A DNA stretch of 7,271 nucleotides from Planctomycetes bacterium UBA1135 (GTDB lineage: Bacteria; Planctomycetota; UBA1135), in assembly GCA_002311925.1 (NCBI GenBank), contig DCAK01000073.1:1-7271 (forward strand), written 5' to 3'. The notes under the pieces were generated by a model, which saw only the letters and a list, made by a program, of their open reading frames with translations, was not told the DNA's origin and searched no databases. Both the position numbers and the translations under genes were made by a program. Positions 1 through 5,973 of this stretch are shown piece by piece; positions within the stretch are counted from its first letter, which is position 1, and the number at the start of each line of letters is the position of its first letter.

Positions 1-111
1 GTCCAGGATTCGGTTCCACTCGTCCACCTGCTCCTTCTGCGCCGCAAGAAGCGACGCAGCGTCGCCCTCGATAACGATCGTCGTCATCACGTCGCCCTGC
101 GCGATGGCATC
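1..111 (-). other. Non-homologous tail fused in frame to aroC
   Basis: These 37 codons follow AroC residue 296 without a frame change. They read DAIAQGDVMTTIVIEG, continue through an alanine/glutamine-rich stretch and end with EWNRILD at the window edge. Nothing in them matches the conserved AroC C-terminal half (no PTSSI-like motif, no run-up to GRHDPC). An internal ATG at 85-87 could start a separate protein, MTTIVIEGDAAS..., whose opening beta-strand followed by a helical Ala/Gln/Glu segment loosely recalls the N-termini of some phage tail tape-measure proteins. That resemblance is weak inference. The position at the extreme edge makes a chimeric assembly junction the simplest explanation; a real insertion, deletion or phage junction is the alternative. 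Confidence 0.6.
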
Positions 112-999
112 GACGATGTCCTGCCCCGAGGAGATCCCCCCCAGGACGCCCCCGGCCGAGTTGGACCGAAAGCCGAGCTTGCCGCCGTCGTTGAACATCG
201 AGTCGTTGTGCTGAAAACCCGTCATCGAGGCGGCGCGAAACCCGGCGCCGATCTCCACGCCCTTGACGGCGTGGATGCTCATCATCGCTTTCGCCAGGTC
301 GGCGTCCAGCTTGTCGAAGACCGGACGCCCCAGCCCCGGCGGAACGCCCGTTGCGCGCGCTTCGACGATCCCGCCGAGGGAATCGCCGCCCCGCCGGGCG
401 GCGTCGATCGCCTCGACCATCCGCGCCGAGATCTCCTCGTCCGGGCACCGGACGATGCTCCGATACACCGCCGCGCGGTCCAGGGAAGCGGTTTCTTCCG
501 GGGGGTCCCAGACAATCTCTCCGATCCGGCGGACGAAGGCCGTGGTGCGGACGTCCCGCAAGCCCAGACACCGGCGCGCGATGGACCCGGCCGCGACCCG
601 GGCGGCCGTCTCGCGGGCGCTGGACCGGCCGCCGCCCCGGTGGTCCCGCAGGCCGTACTTGGCGAGATAGGTGTAGTCGGCGTGGCCCGGGCGGAAGAGG
701 TCCCGAATCTCGTCGTATTTCGAGGAATCGGCGTCTTCGTTCTGAAACACCATTGAGATCGGGGCGCCCGTGGTCTTTCCCTCGAACAGCCCGGAAAGAA
801 TCTCGACCCGGTCGCTTTCTTTCCGCTGGGTGGTCACCCGGCTCTGTCCCGGCCGGCGCAGGTCGAGGTCGGGCTGAATGTCGGACGCGGAGAGCTCCAT
901 TCCGGGCGGACAACCATCCACCACGGCCCCCAGGCCCGGTCCGTGCGACTCGCCCCAGGTTGTTACCCGATACTGCTCACCAAACGTGCTTCCGCTCAA
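1..999 (-). CDS. aroC: Chorismate synthase, 3' end missing and C-terminus abnormal
   Basis: Chorismate synthase converts 5-enolpyruvylshikimate-3-phosphate to chorismate with reduced FMN, in the cytosol. Visible family motifs: VTTWGESHG (12-20) with the first catalytic His19; RPGHADYTY (103-111) with the second, His106; the GGGRSSARETAARVAAG signature (122-138); VFDKLDADLAKAMMSI (227-242); and NSAGGVLGGISSGQ (280-293). The start is TTG at 999. It follows the aroK TGA (1000-1002) directly, in the same frame, and AGGAGGTG lies 5 nt upstream; it gives the usual N-terminus MSGSTFGEQYRVTT. The frame stays open to base 1 (333 codons, no stop); family members usually have 350-400 residues. From about residue 297 the sequence leaves the family: the expected K-P-T-(S/A)-(S/T)-I segment and the later GRHDPC region are absent. 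Identity is very secure for residues 1-296. Whether the encoded enzyme is intact is doubtful. Confidence 0.95.
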   Translation of the reverse strand, partial: MSGSTFGEQYRVTTWGESHGPGLGAVVDGCPPGMELSASDIQPDLDLRRPGQSRVTTQRKESDRVEILSGLFEGKTTGAPISMVFQNEDADSSKYDEIRDLFRPGHADYTYLAKYGLRDHRGGGRSSARETAARVAAGSIARRCLGLRDVRTTAFVRRIGEIVWDPPEETASLDRAAVYRSIVRCPDEEISARMVEAIDAARRGGDSLGGIVEARATGVPPGLGRPVFDKLDADLAKAMMSIHAVKGVEIGAGFRAASMTGFQHNDSMFNDGGKLGFRSNSAGGVLGGISSGQDIVDAIAQGDVMTTIVIEGDAASLLAAQKEQVDEWNRILD

Positions 1000-1569
1000 T
1001 CACACCTCCTCCGCCGGCCGCCCGCTCGGCGCTTTCTCGGGGCGCGCCCTGAACCGGGCGACCACCTCCGCCGCGATCGCCTCGGGGCGTCCATCCGCAT
1101 CCACCCGAATGTCCGCGATCCGCTCATACACCGGTCCGCGCTCTTCGAGGCTCCTTCGAAAATCCGCCCGCGGGTCCGCCGGGTCCAGGTAGACCGGCGG
1201 CCCTTGCCGGCTCATCCGCTCCCAGAGGATTTCCTCCGGGAGGTCCAGATAGACGATGAATCCCGACCCCTCGATCGATCCCTCGGCCGCGAAGCGGACG
1301 GGCGTCCCGCCTCCCAGCGCCACCACGCGATCCCCGTCCCCGCCGCGAAGACAGCGCTCCAGGGCCTCCCGCTCCAGGTCCCGGAAGTATTCCTCCCCCC
1401 GCTCCCGGTAGATTTCCCGAAAGGTCTTTCGTTCGCCCGTCCGTTCACGGTGGACATCCTCCAGAACTTTGTCCGAATCCCGAAAGGACGCCCCGAGGGA
1501 CCGCGCCGCGATCCTGCCGACGGTGGACTTGCCGCACGCCTTCGGGCCCACCAGGATCAGGTTCACCAT
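1000..1569 (-). CDS. aroK: Shikimate kinase
   Basis: A 189-residue cytosolic kinase that phosphorylates shikimate at O3 using ATP, the fifth step towards chorismate. Motifs: P-loop GPKACGKST (8-16); Asp31-Ser-Asp33, matching the Mg/shikimate-binding DxD; EEYFRDLE (59-66), whose Arg63 corresponds to the conserved shikimate-binding Arg; ALGGGT (84-89); and EERGPVYE (142-149) with Arg144 at the C-terminal substrate-binding site. The start is ATG at 1569, 7 nt inside the end of miaA, with GGAGAGG just upstream; longer in-frame extensions run into miaA and are not family-like. In the lid, the usual R-P-L-L segment reads QGPPVYLD (122-129), so the expected Arg is a Pro, although Arg121 lies two residues before the GPP. 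The last 15 or so residues, rich in Ala, Pro, Arg and Glu, are probably a disordered tail. It sits directly upstream of aroC, an obvious pathway pairing. Confidence 0.95.
   Translation of the reverse strand: MVNLILVGPKACGKSTVGRIAARSLGASFRDSDKVLEDVHRERTGERKTFREIYRERGEEYFRDLEREALERCLRGGDGDRVVALGGGTPVRFAAEGSIEGSGFIVYLDLPEEILWERMSRQGPPVYLDPADPRADFRRSLEERGPVYERIADIRVDADGRPEAIAAEVVARFRARPEKAPSGRPAEEV
1003..1010 (-). promoter_or_regulatory. Shine-Dalgarno for aroC that decides a TTG start
   Basis: The minus strand reads AGGAGGTG at 1010-1003, inside the last sense codons of aroK (Glu-Glu-Val). Five nucleotides (TGTGA, which include the aroK stop) separate AGGAGG from TTG at 999-997. This near-perfect anti-SD complement, and the in-frame TGA just upstream, make TTG the only sensible aroC start. 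Confidence 0.8.
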
Positions 1570-2567
1570 TCCCTCTCCGAAGCGGAACAGGAAGAGATCT
1601 TCTTCCGCGACAGATCCCCTCCGCGCCGCGCCAGGCATTCCGCGATGCGCCCCGACACAACCGAGACACAGCCCCGCCGGCCCGAGTCCGGAACGTCCAC
1701 CCACTGGATCCCGGGCATCCCGCGGAACCAGACCATCTGACGCTTGGCAAACCGCCGGGTCCCCCGCTGGATGATCTCGACGGCTTCCTCGGGTCCCAGC
1801 CCGCCCTCCAGGACCTTCCACAACGTAGCATAGCCGAGCGCCCGAAACGCCGGAAGGTCCGGTGAATATCCCTTTCCGCGCAGGCCGCGAACCTCCGCCA
1901 TCCATCCCGCCCGCATCATCGATCTCACGCGGCCGTCGATCCGGTCATAGAGCGCCTCACGCCTCCAGCGCAGACAAAGGAGCAAAGGATCCGGGAACGG
2001 CGAAGGCCCCCGCGCGTGTTCGGCCCGAAGACGGGAGATGGGAACGCCGATCCTCTCGTATACCTCCAGGGCGCGGACGATCCGTTTCAGATCCCTCAAT
2101 CCCACTTCGGCGGCGGTCTCGGGATCCACCCCGGCGAGGCGCTGGTGAAGCCGCTCGACGCCTCCCGATTCGGCTTCCAGGCGAAGCCGGTCCCGCAGGG
2201 CCGGATCGGCCTCCGGGCCGGGAAAGATCCACCCCAGAACGGCCCGCAAATAAAGCCCGCTGCCGCCCACCAACAGAGGAATCCGGCCTCGCGCGCGGAT
2301 CCCCTCGATAACCGTCCGGGCCTCGCGGCCGAATCGCGCGGCCGTGTAGGGTTCATCCGGATCCGCCAGGTCGATCATGTGATGGGGCGGATCCCGGCGC
2401 CGCTCCCGGCTCGGCTTCGCCGTCCCGATGTCCATCCCCCGGTAGACCTGCATGGAATCCAAGGAGAGGATTTCCGCCCCCAGCTTGCCGGCGAGAATCA
2501 AGGCCACGGGGGTTTTCCCCGAGGCTGTCGGCCCCAGCAAGACGCGGCGGCCGATGGCGACGGTCAT
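1563..2567 (-). CDS. miaA: tRNA dimethylallyltransferase
   Basis: MiaA transfers a dimethylallyl group from DMAPP to N6 of A37 in tRNAs that read U-starting codons (i6A37, often further modified to ms2i6A). The 334-residue protein has the family's motifs in order: P-loop GPTASGKT (12-19); LDSMQVYRGMDIGTAKP (36-52) with the catalytic-type Asp37; PPHHMIDL (60-67); VGGSGLYLRA (100-109); and near the C-terminus RRFAKRQMVWFR (271-282), the canonical tRNA-binding helix. Length is normal for the family. ATG at 2567 shares its A with the TGA of the upstream M16 gene (TGATG). No good Shine-Dalgarno is visible before it, so initiation probably depends on coupling. The final 20 or so residues (Arg/Lys/Ser-rich) are poorly conserved, and their coding sequence carries the start signals of aroK. 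Confidence 0.97.
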   Translation of the reverse strand: MTVAIGRRVLLGPTASGKTPVALILAGKLGAEILSLDSMQVYRGMDIGTAKPSRERRRDPPHHMIDLADPDEPYTAARFGREARTVIEGIRARGRIPLLVGGSGLYLRAVLGWIFPGPEADPALRDRLRLEAESGGVERLHQRLAGVDPETAAEVGLRDLKRIVRALEVYERIGVPISRLRAEHARGPSPFPDPLLLCLRWRREALYDRIDGRVRSMMRAGWMAEVRGLRGKGYSPDLPAFRALGYATLWKVLEGGLGPEEAVEIIQRGTRRFAKRQMVWFRGMPGIQWVDVPDSGRRGCVSVVSGRIAECLARRGGDLSRKKISSCSASEREW

Positions 2568-3847
2568 CAGGAGGGCCGAAGAACGGCCACGGCGGACCGT
2601 CCGGGGTCGAGAAGCTCCCTGGCGCAGGTGTCCACTTCTTCAGGGGTCACCTCGGGAATGAGGTCTCGGGCAACGAAGGGTTCCTCATCGCGCAATCTCG
2701 AACCCAGCAGGGCCGAGGCAAGAGCCCCCGGACTTTCAAGGCTGCCAGCCAGCCCACCCAGGGCGGCCCGCTTGAGCCTCTCCAGGTCCTTCTTCACGGT
2801 TCCCCGGGCGAGAAAGGAAACCGCTGCGCCCTTGATCTCGGCCACGAAGGATTCCGGATTCTCGGGGGAACCTGCCACGGCGGCATAGCCATGGTCGGGG
2901 CCATCCGAATAGTGGTGGCCAAAGGAATCATCCACCACACCCCGGTCGTAAAGGTCGGCATGAAGGGGGCTGGAAAGACCGAACACCATGTCCAGGGCCA
3001 AGTGGGCCGCCAACCGCCTCCGCAACCCCGCCTCTCCCGTCCCGGGCGAGGCGTTTTCTCTCCATCCAATCAGGACGCGGGGCCGGGCAAGCGGGAATTC
3101 CTCTTCCAACCAGGGTTCCGCCACGGCCTCGGGTTCGTTGCAGGGAAGATGACTTCCAGCGGCATGCTCGCGAACAGGAGCAAGCTCCTGAGCCTGGGCA
3201 AAGACTGTTTCCGGGTCCACATCTCCGCTGACGGCAAGAATCAAGGCGGAAGGGAGATAGAAAGCATCGTAGGCGGCTTGAAGGTCGGTCGCCTTGATGG
3301 CCTGGACATCGGACACCCTGCCCCCGGGGGAAATCCGAATGGGCAGGTTCGAATAAAGTGCCCGATGAAGAAGGAAATGACTTCGGTAACCGGGGTCATC
3401 CTCGTACATCCGGACTTCCTGCTCGATGATGCCGCGCTCCTTTTCGACTCTTTCCTCGGTGATGAGGGGGTCGAGGACGAAATCCAGGAGGACTTCCAAG
3501 GCATCGGAGAAATTGCGGGAGGTGGAAAAATGGTAGGTCGTGGTGTGGAAACCGGTTCCCCCGTTGAAGTCCGCCCCCAGGCGACCGAAACGGTCGAAGA
3601 CCTTTTCCTCCTTGCCCTCGAAGAGCTTGTGTTCCAGGTAATGGGCACTTCCATCCGGAATCGAGATTTCCTTCCCGCTTCCATCCAGGAAACGAGTGTG
3701 GACGCTGCCGAAACGGAGACCCAGGTGGGCCGCTGCGGTGGAAAATCCGGGTCTCGGGGCCACGAGGACCTCCATTCCAGAATCGGTCCTCCCGCGGAAA
3801 AGGGTCTCCCCCGCCGTCGGGTAATGGATTTCCTGGAGTCCGGTCAT
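2567..3847 (-). CDS. M16 family zinc peptidase, catalytic YfmH-like subunit
   Basis: A 426-residue pitrilysin/M16 protein. The inverted zinc motif HYLEH is at 69-73 (His69, Glu72, His73), inside SAHYLEHKLFEGKE. The third zinc ligand is expected about 70 residues on, within GIIEQEVRMYEDDP (139-152). VFDRFGRLGADFNGGTGFHTTTYHFST (83-109) and the stretch leading to SGDVDPE (207-213) match YfmH-type proteins closely. The C-terminal M16 domain shows LSSPLHADLYDRGVVDDSF (291-309). No signal peptide or membrane segment is apparent, so it is likely cytoplasmic. NCBI-style names for Bacillus relatives call this the EF-P 5-aminopentanol modification-associated YfmH; no EF-P gene is in this window, so that role is only inferred from homology. 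GGAGGAGGG stands before the start, and the ATG overlaps the previous gene's stop as ATGA. Confidence 0.88.
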   Translation of the reverse strand: MTGLQEIHYPTAGETLFRGRTDSGMEVLVAPRPGFSTAAAHLGLRFGSVHTRFLDGSGKEISIPDGSAHYLEHKLFEGKEEKVFDRFGRLGADFNGGTGFHTTTYHFSTSRNFSDALEVLLDFVLDPLITEERVEKERGIIEQEVRMYEDDPGYRSHFLLHRALYSNLPIRISPGGRVSDVQAIKATDLQAAYDAFYLPSALILAVSGDVDPETVFAQAQELAPVREHAAGSHLPCNEPEAVAEPWLEEEFPLARPRVLIGWRENASPGTGEAGLRRRLAAHLALDMVFGLSSPLHADLYDRGVVDDSFGHHYSDGPDHGYAAVAGSPENPESFVAEIKGAAVSFLARGTVKKDLERLKRAALGGLAGSLESPGALASALLGSRLRDEEPFVARDLIPEVTPEEVDTCARELLDPGRSAVAVLRPS

Positions 3848-5136
3848 TTTCCCTCCTCCGGACCCAGAATGAAGGCGAGGTCGGGAAGCCAGGTGGTTGC
3901 CGCCTCAGCAACCGCATCGGCTTCCACGCTGTTCAGGGTCTCCGCCCGTTCGGCCGTGGAACTCATGGTCCCAAGCAGGCGCTCGCCTCCCCAATAAGCT
4001 CCCAAACCGGGGGCGGTGTCTTCCAATCCCTCCCATCTCTGCAGGATGCGGGTCCGGGCCCGGGTCAATTCTTCTTCATTCGGCCCGCTGCTTGCCAGAT
4101 TCTCCACTTGCCGCAGAACTTCGTCCCGAACTTCCTCATAGCTAGAGCCATCGATGCCGGCCTCCACCACCAGAAGCCCCTTGTAGGGTTGAAGCGATGC
4201 ATAGATTCCGTAGGCCAGCGAACGCTCTTCGCGGATGATGCGAAACAATCTCCCCTGGCTTCCTCCGCCCAGGATGGCCGAGGCAAGCGCCTGAGCCTCT
4301 CTGGGGCCCCCCGCAAGCCCCCCAGGGGCTCGAAAACCCATTCTGAAGCGGGCCTGATCCACATCCGCATCCTGACGGATTTCCCGGAGGGAACCAGGGG
4401 CGGGAGGGACGGTCGGAGCGGCAAGGTCGACTCCGCCATCCCGGTCGCCCAGCCAGGAAGCAAGCAGGGTTTCCAAGGCGCTGAAATCCACGGGACCTAC
4501 CGCGATGACCGTGATCTTGGCGGAAGCGAGGAAGCCCTGCCGCGCTTCTTCCAGGGCTTCCGCGCCCAGGCCCTGGACGTCTTCCTCACTCCCCCACGGG
4601 GGGGTGGCGCAGGGTTCCCCCTTGCACATCCGGGCCAGAAATATCTCATCGGCCCAGGCCGAGCGATCCTCCGGCAGGACCTCGATTTCCCTGAGGAGTT
4701 CCCCCTTCTCCCTCTCGACCACATCCCCGGGAAAAAACTCCCCTCCTTGCCCTCGCCTGGGGTCATCCAGAACCGCCCGTCCCAGGTCCATGGAGGGCCC
4801 GGTCAAATCTCCCGCATCGGGAGGTAGAAGGCTGGGGGCGGTCCAGCGAAGACCGAGAGTGGTCCGGTGGAGGTCGCCCACCCTGCGCCCCCCCAGGCGA
4901 AAACCGCCACCCCAAAGGGATTCGAGCTCGGCGGCCAGGTGGCGTCTGGAAGGGAGGGCGGATGTCCCTTGTTGAAGGACCTTGGCCACCAGGGTCCTTG
5001 CCGCGTTTCCCTCGCCGCCTTCATGGTCGAAATGAACCCAAATTCCCGGCCGCTTGAAGCGACGGGTGGGAATGCACAGCAAATCCACGCCCGGCGCGGG
5101 ATTCCTGGTTTCGGGGACGTCCGGAGAGAGGGGCAT
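3844..5136 (-). CDS. M16 family protein without catalytic motif, YfmF-like partner
   Basis: A 430-residue M16 homologue with no HxxEH. Its N-terminal part follows the YfmF pattern: GVDLLCIPTRRFKRPGI (16-32), then LVAKVLQQGTSALPSRRHL (49-67) and LESLWGG (71-77), where catalytic relatives carry the zinc site. The C-terminal domain keeps the M16 substrate-binding element: GGGSQGRLFRIIREERSLAYG (290-310), followed by a strand-rich VVEAGID segment (334-340). In active/inactive M16 pairs the inactive subunit contributes this Arg/Tyr-containing surface to the shared chamber. I therefore infer a heterodimer with the next gene's product, which it overlaps by 4 nt. It is the first gene of the operon. 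The ATG at 5136 has only a weak GGGGC upstream instead of a clear Shine-Dalgarno. Function is otherwise unknown; the EF-P link in Bacillus is by homology only. Confidence 0.85.
   Translation of the reverse strand: MPLSPDVPETRNPAPGVDLLCIPTRRFKRPGIWVHFDHEGGEGNAARTLVAKVLQQGTSALPSRRHLAAELESLWGGGFRLGGRRVGDLHRTTLGLRWTAPSLLPPDAGDLTGPSMDLGRAVLDDPRRGQGGEFFPGDVVEREKGELLREIEVLPEDRSAWADEIFLARMCKGEPCATPPWGSEEDVQGLGAEALEEARQGFLASAKITVIAVGPVDFSALETLLASWLGDRDGGVDLAAPTVPPAPGSLREIRQDADVDQARFRMGFRAPGGLAGGPREAQALASAILGGGSQGRLFRIIREERSLAYGIYASLQPYKGLLVVEAGIDGSSYEEVRDEVLRQVENLASSGPNEEELTRARTRILQRWEGLEDTAPGLGAYWGGERLLGTMSSTAERAETLNSVEADAVAEAATTWLPDLAFILGPEEGK
3851..3859 (-). promoter_or_regulatory. Strong Shine-Dalgarno for the YfmH-like gene
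   Basis: The minus strand reads GGAGGAGGG followed by AAA and ATG (3847-3845). It lies within the last codons of the YfmF-like gene and supports the start at 3847 together with the 4-nt ATGA stop/start overlap. Confidence 0.75.
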
Positions 5137-5143
5137 GAGCCCC
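5130..5143 (-). other. Small GC hairpin spanning the operon's first start codon
   Basis: A perfect 5-bp inverted repeat, GGGGC/GCCCC with a 4-nt loop. On the minus-strand transcript it reads GGGGC-TCAT-GCCCC, so the ATG of the YfmF-like gene (5136-5134) spans the loop and the first base of the 3' arm. It could influence initiation or be chance in GC-rich DNA. Confidence 0.35.
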
Positions 5144-5145
5144 GT

Positions 5146-5174
5146 ATGCTAGGCGGACCGAGGCCCACTTTCAG
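5146..5174 (-). promoter_or_regulatory. Possible sigma70-type promoter for the M16-miaA-aroKC operon
   Basis: On the minus strand CTGAAA (5174-5169, 4 of 6 to TTGACA) and TAGCAT (5151-5146, 4 of 6 to TATAAT) are separated by exactly 17 nt, within the only gap between divergent genes (5137-5187). Transcription would start near 5139, giving an almost leaderless mRNA, consistent with the poor Shine-Dalgarno. Matches this weak are common by chance. No comparable plus-strand promoter stands out; a lone TATGCT at 5145-5150 has no -35 partner. Confidence 0.25.
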
Positions 5175-5187
5175 GTTTGGGTCGTCC

Positions 5188-5973
5188 ATGTTCAACATCT
5201 TCCTTCTCGCACCGCTGCTCGCTCCGCAAAGCCCGGAGTCCATCCTCTCGGCGATGGCTGCCGCCCAATGCGAGGGCAAGGAGGTCCCCGAGGTTCGCTC
5301 CTTCGCCATGCGAGTCGTTCTTCGGGACCGCTCGGATGTCCCACGGGAATTCACCTTCGACCTTCTCTTTGGTTCCGAACCGGAACGCGTGCGCTTGACG
5401 GTGGACGATCCCGAGCGGGGCATTCGGGTTGAGAAGGGGTTCGACGGAAAGAGATTCTGGCTCCATGGCCCCGACCAGGGCTTGGTCGACCTCTCCGGAA
5501 GGGAATTCACCAAGGACCGGGAAGCCATCGCGGCGGCCCTCGACCTTTCCAAGGACCTCCTCCTCGTCCTTGACCTTGCCCGCCTCGGCAGAAAGGCCAG
5601 GGACTTGGAATCCACCCGCGAGGGTCTCGCTGGCGTCCTTCCCTCTCCCGAGGGAGATTGGAAATTCGAACTTCGTTTCGCCAAGGAAATCCAGGGGGCC
5701 CTTCCCCTGGCCCTCGTTCTCCAACCTCCCGCTCCTCCCCTTGAAGTTGAGGAGGATGAAAACCCAGCCCCTCCCCCCGCCAGGCGTTTCATGCTCGGCG
5801 CCTGGGAAGCCTTTGAAGGGCGCAAGATTCCCCGCCTTGTGGAGGAATATTCCGGTTCCAACCAGGAATTCCCTGTTCGCATCCTGGAGGTTCAGGACCT
5901 CATTTGGCGCCGGAGGCTTCCCCTCGATTGGTTCCGGGCTCCTGCGGCCCGCGGCCAGAATCAGCGCCGATAG
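5188..5973 (+). CDS. Probable exported protein with LolA-like features, function unknown
   Basis: A 261-residue protein I cannot assign with certainty. The N-terminus MFNIFLLAPLLAP is hydrophobic and resembles a short signal peptide, though without positive charges. An in-frame ATG at 5146 would add 14 residues with two arginines and give a more conventional n-region, so the start is uncertain. The middle is strand-rich: EFTFDLLFGSEPERVRLTV (54-72), KGFDGKRFWLHGPDQGLVDL (83-102), WKFELRF (158-164). It is followed by a Pro/Glu-rich insert (180-199), then GAWEAFEGRKIPRLVEEY (204-221) and a final ILEVQ...LDWF (232-249). Alternating strands, the FDGKRFWL turn and the closing segment recall LolA/LppX-type periplasmic lipid-binding folds, but this is pattern resemblance only. 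It is the only plus-strand gene here, divergent from the M16 operon, and its last 13 nt overlap the end of mutL. Confidence 0.7.
   Translation: MFNIFLLAPLLAPQSPESILSAMAAAQCEGKEVPEVRSFAMRVVLRDRSDVPREFTFDLLFGSEPERVRLTVDDPERGIRVEKGFDGKRFWLHGPDQGLVDLSGREFTKDREAIAAALDLSKDLLLVLDLARLGRKARDLESTREGLAGVLPSPEGDWKFELRFAKEIQGALPLALVLQPPAPPLEVEEDENPAPPPARRFMLGAWEAFEGRKIPRLVEEYSGSNQEFPVRILEVQDLIWRRRLPLDWFRAPAARGQNQRR

Noticed and set aside
1..111. Aligning the odd aroC tail as a divergent chorismate synthase C-terminus
   Set aside because: No placement recovers the PTSSI-like motif or spacing; DVMTTIVIEG matches neither the FMN-binding loop nor the following strand.
208..1192. Overlapping plus-strand open frames opposite aroC
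   Set aside because: Arg/Pro-rich, low-complexity translations antisense to a clearly recognised chorismate synthase; typical high-GC shadow frames.
1000..1905. A longer AroK starting at 1905
   Set aside because: The extra 112 residues are out-of-frame miaA; the P-loop begins 8 residues after the ATG at 1569, which is normal for shikimate kinases.
2016..3997. Long plus-strand open frames of 290 and 368 codons opposite miaA and the M16 genes
   Set aside because: No recognisable motifs, and the opposite strand carries conserved MiaA and M16 motifs over the same bases.
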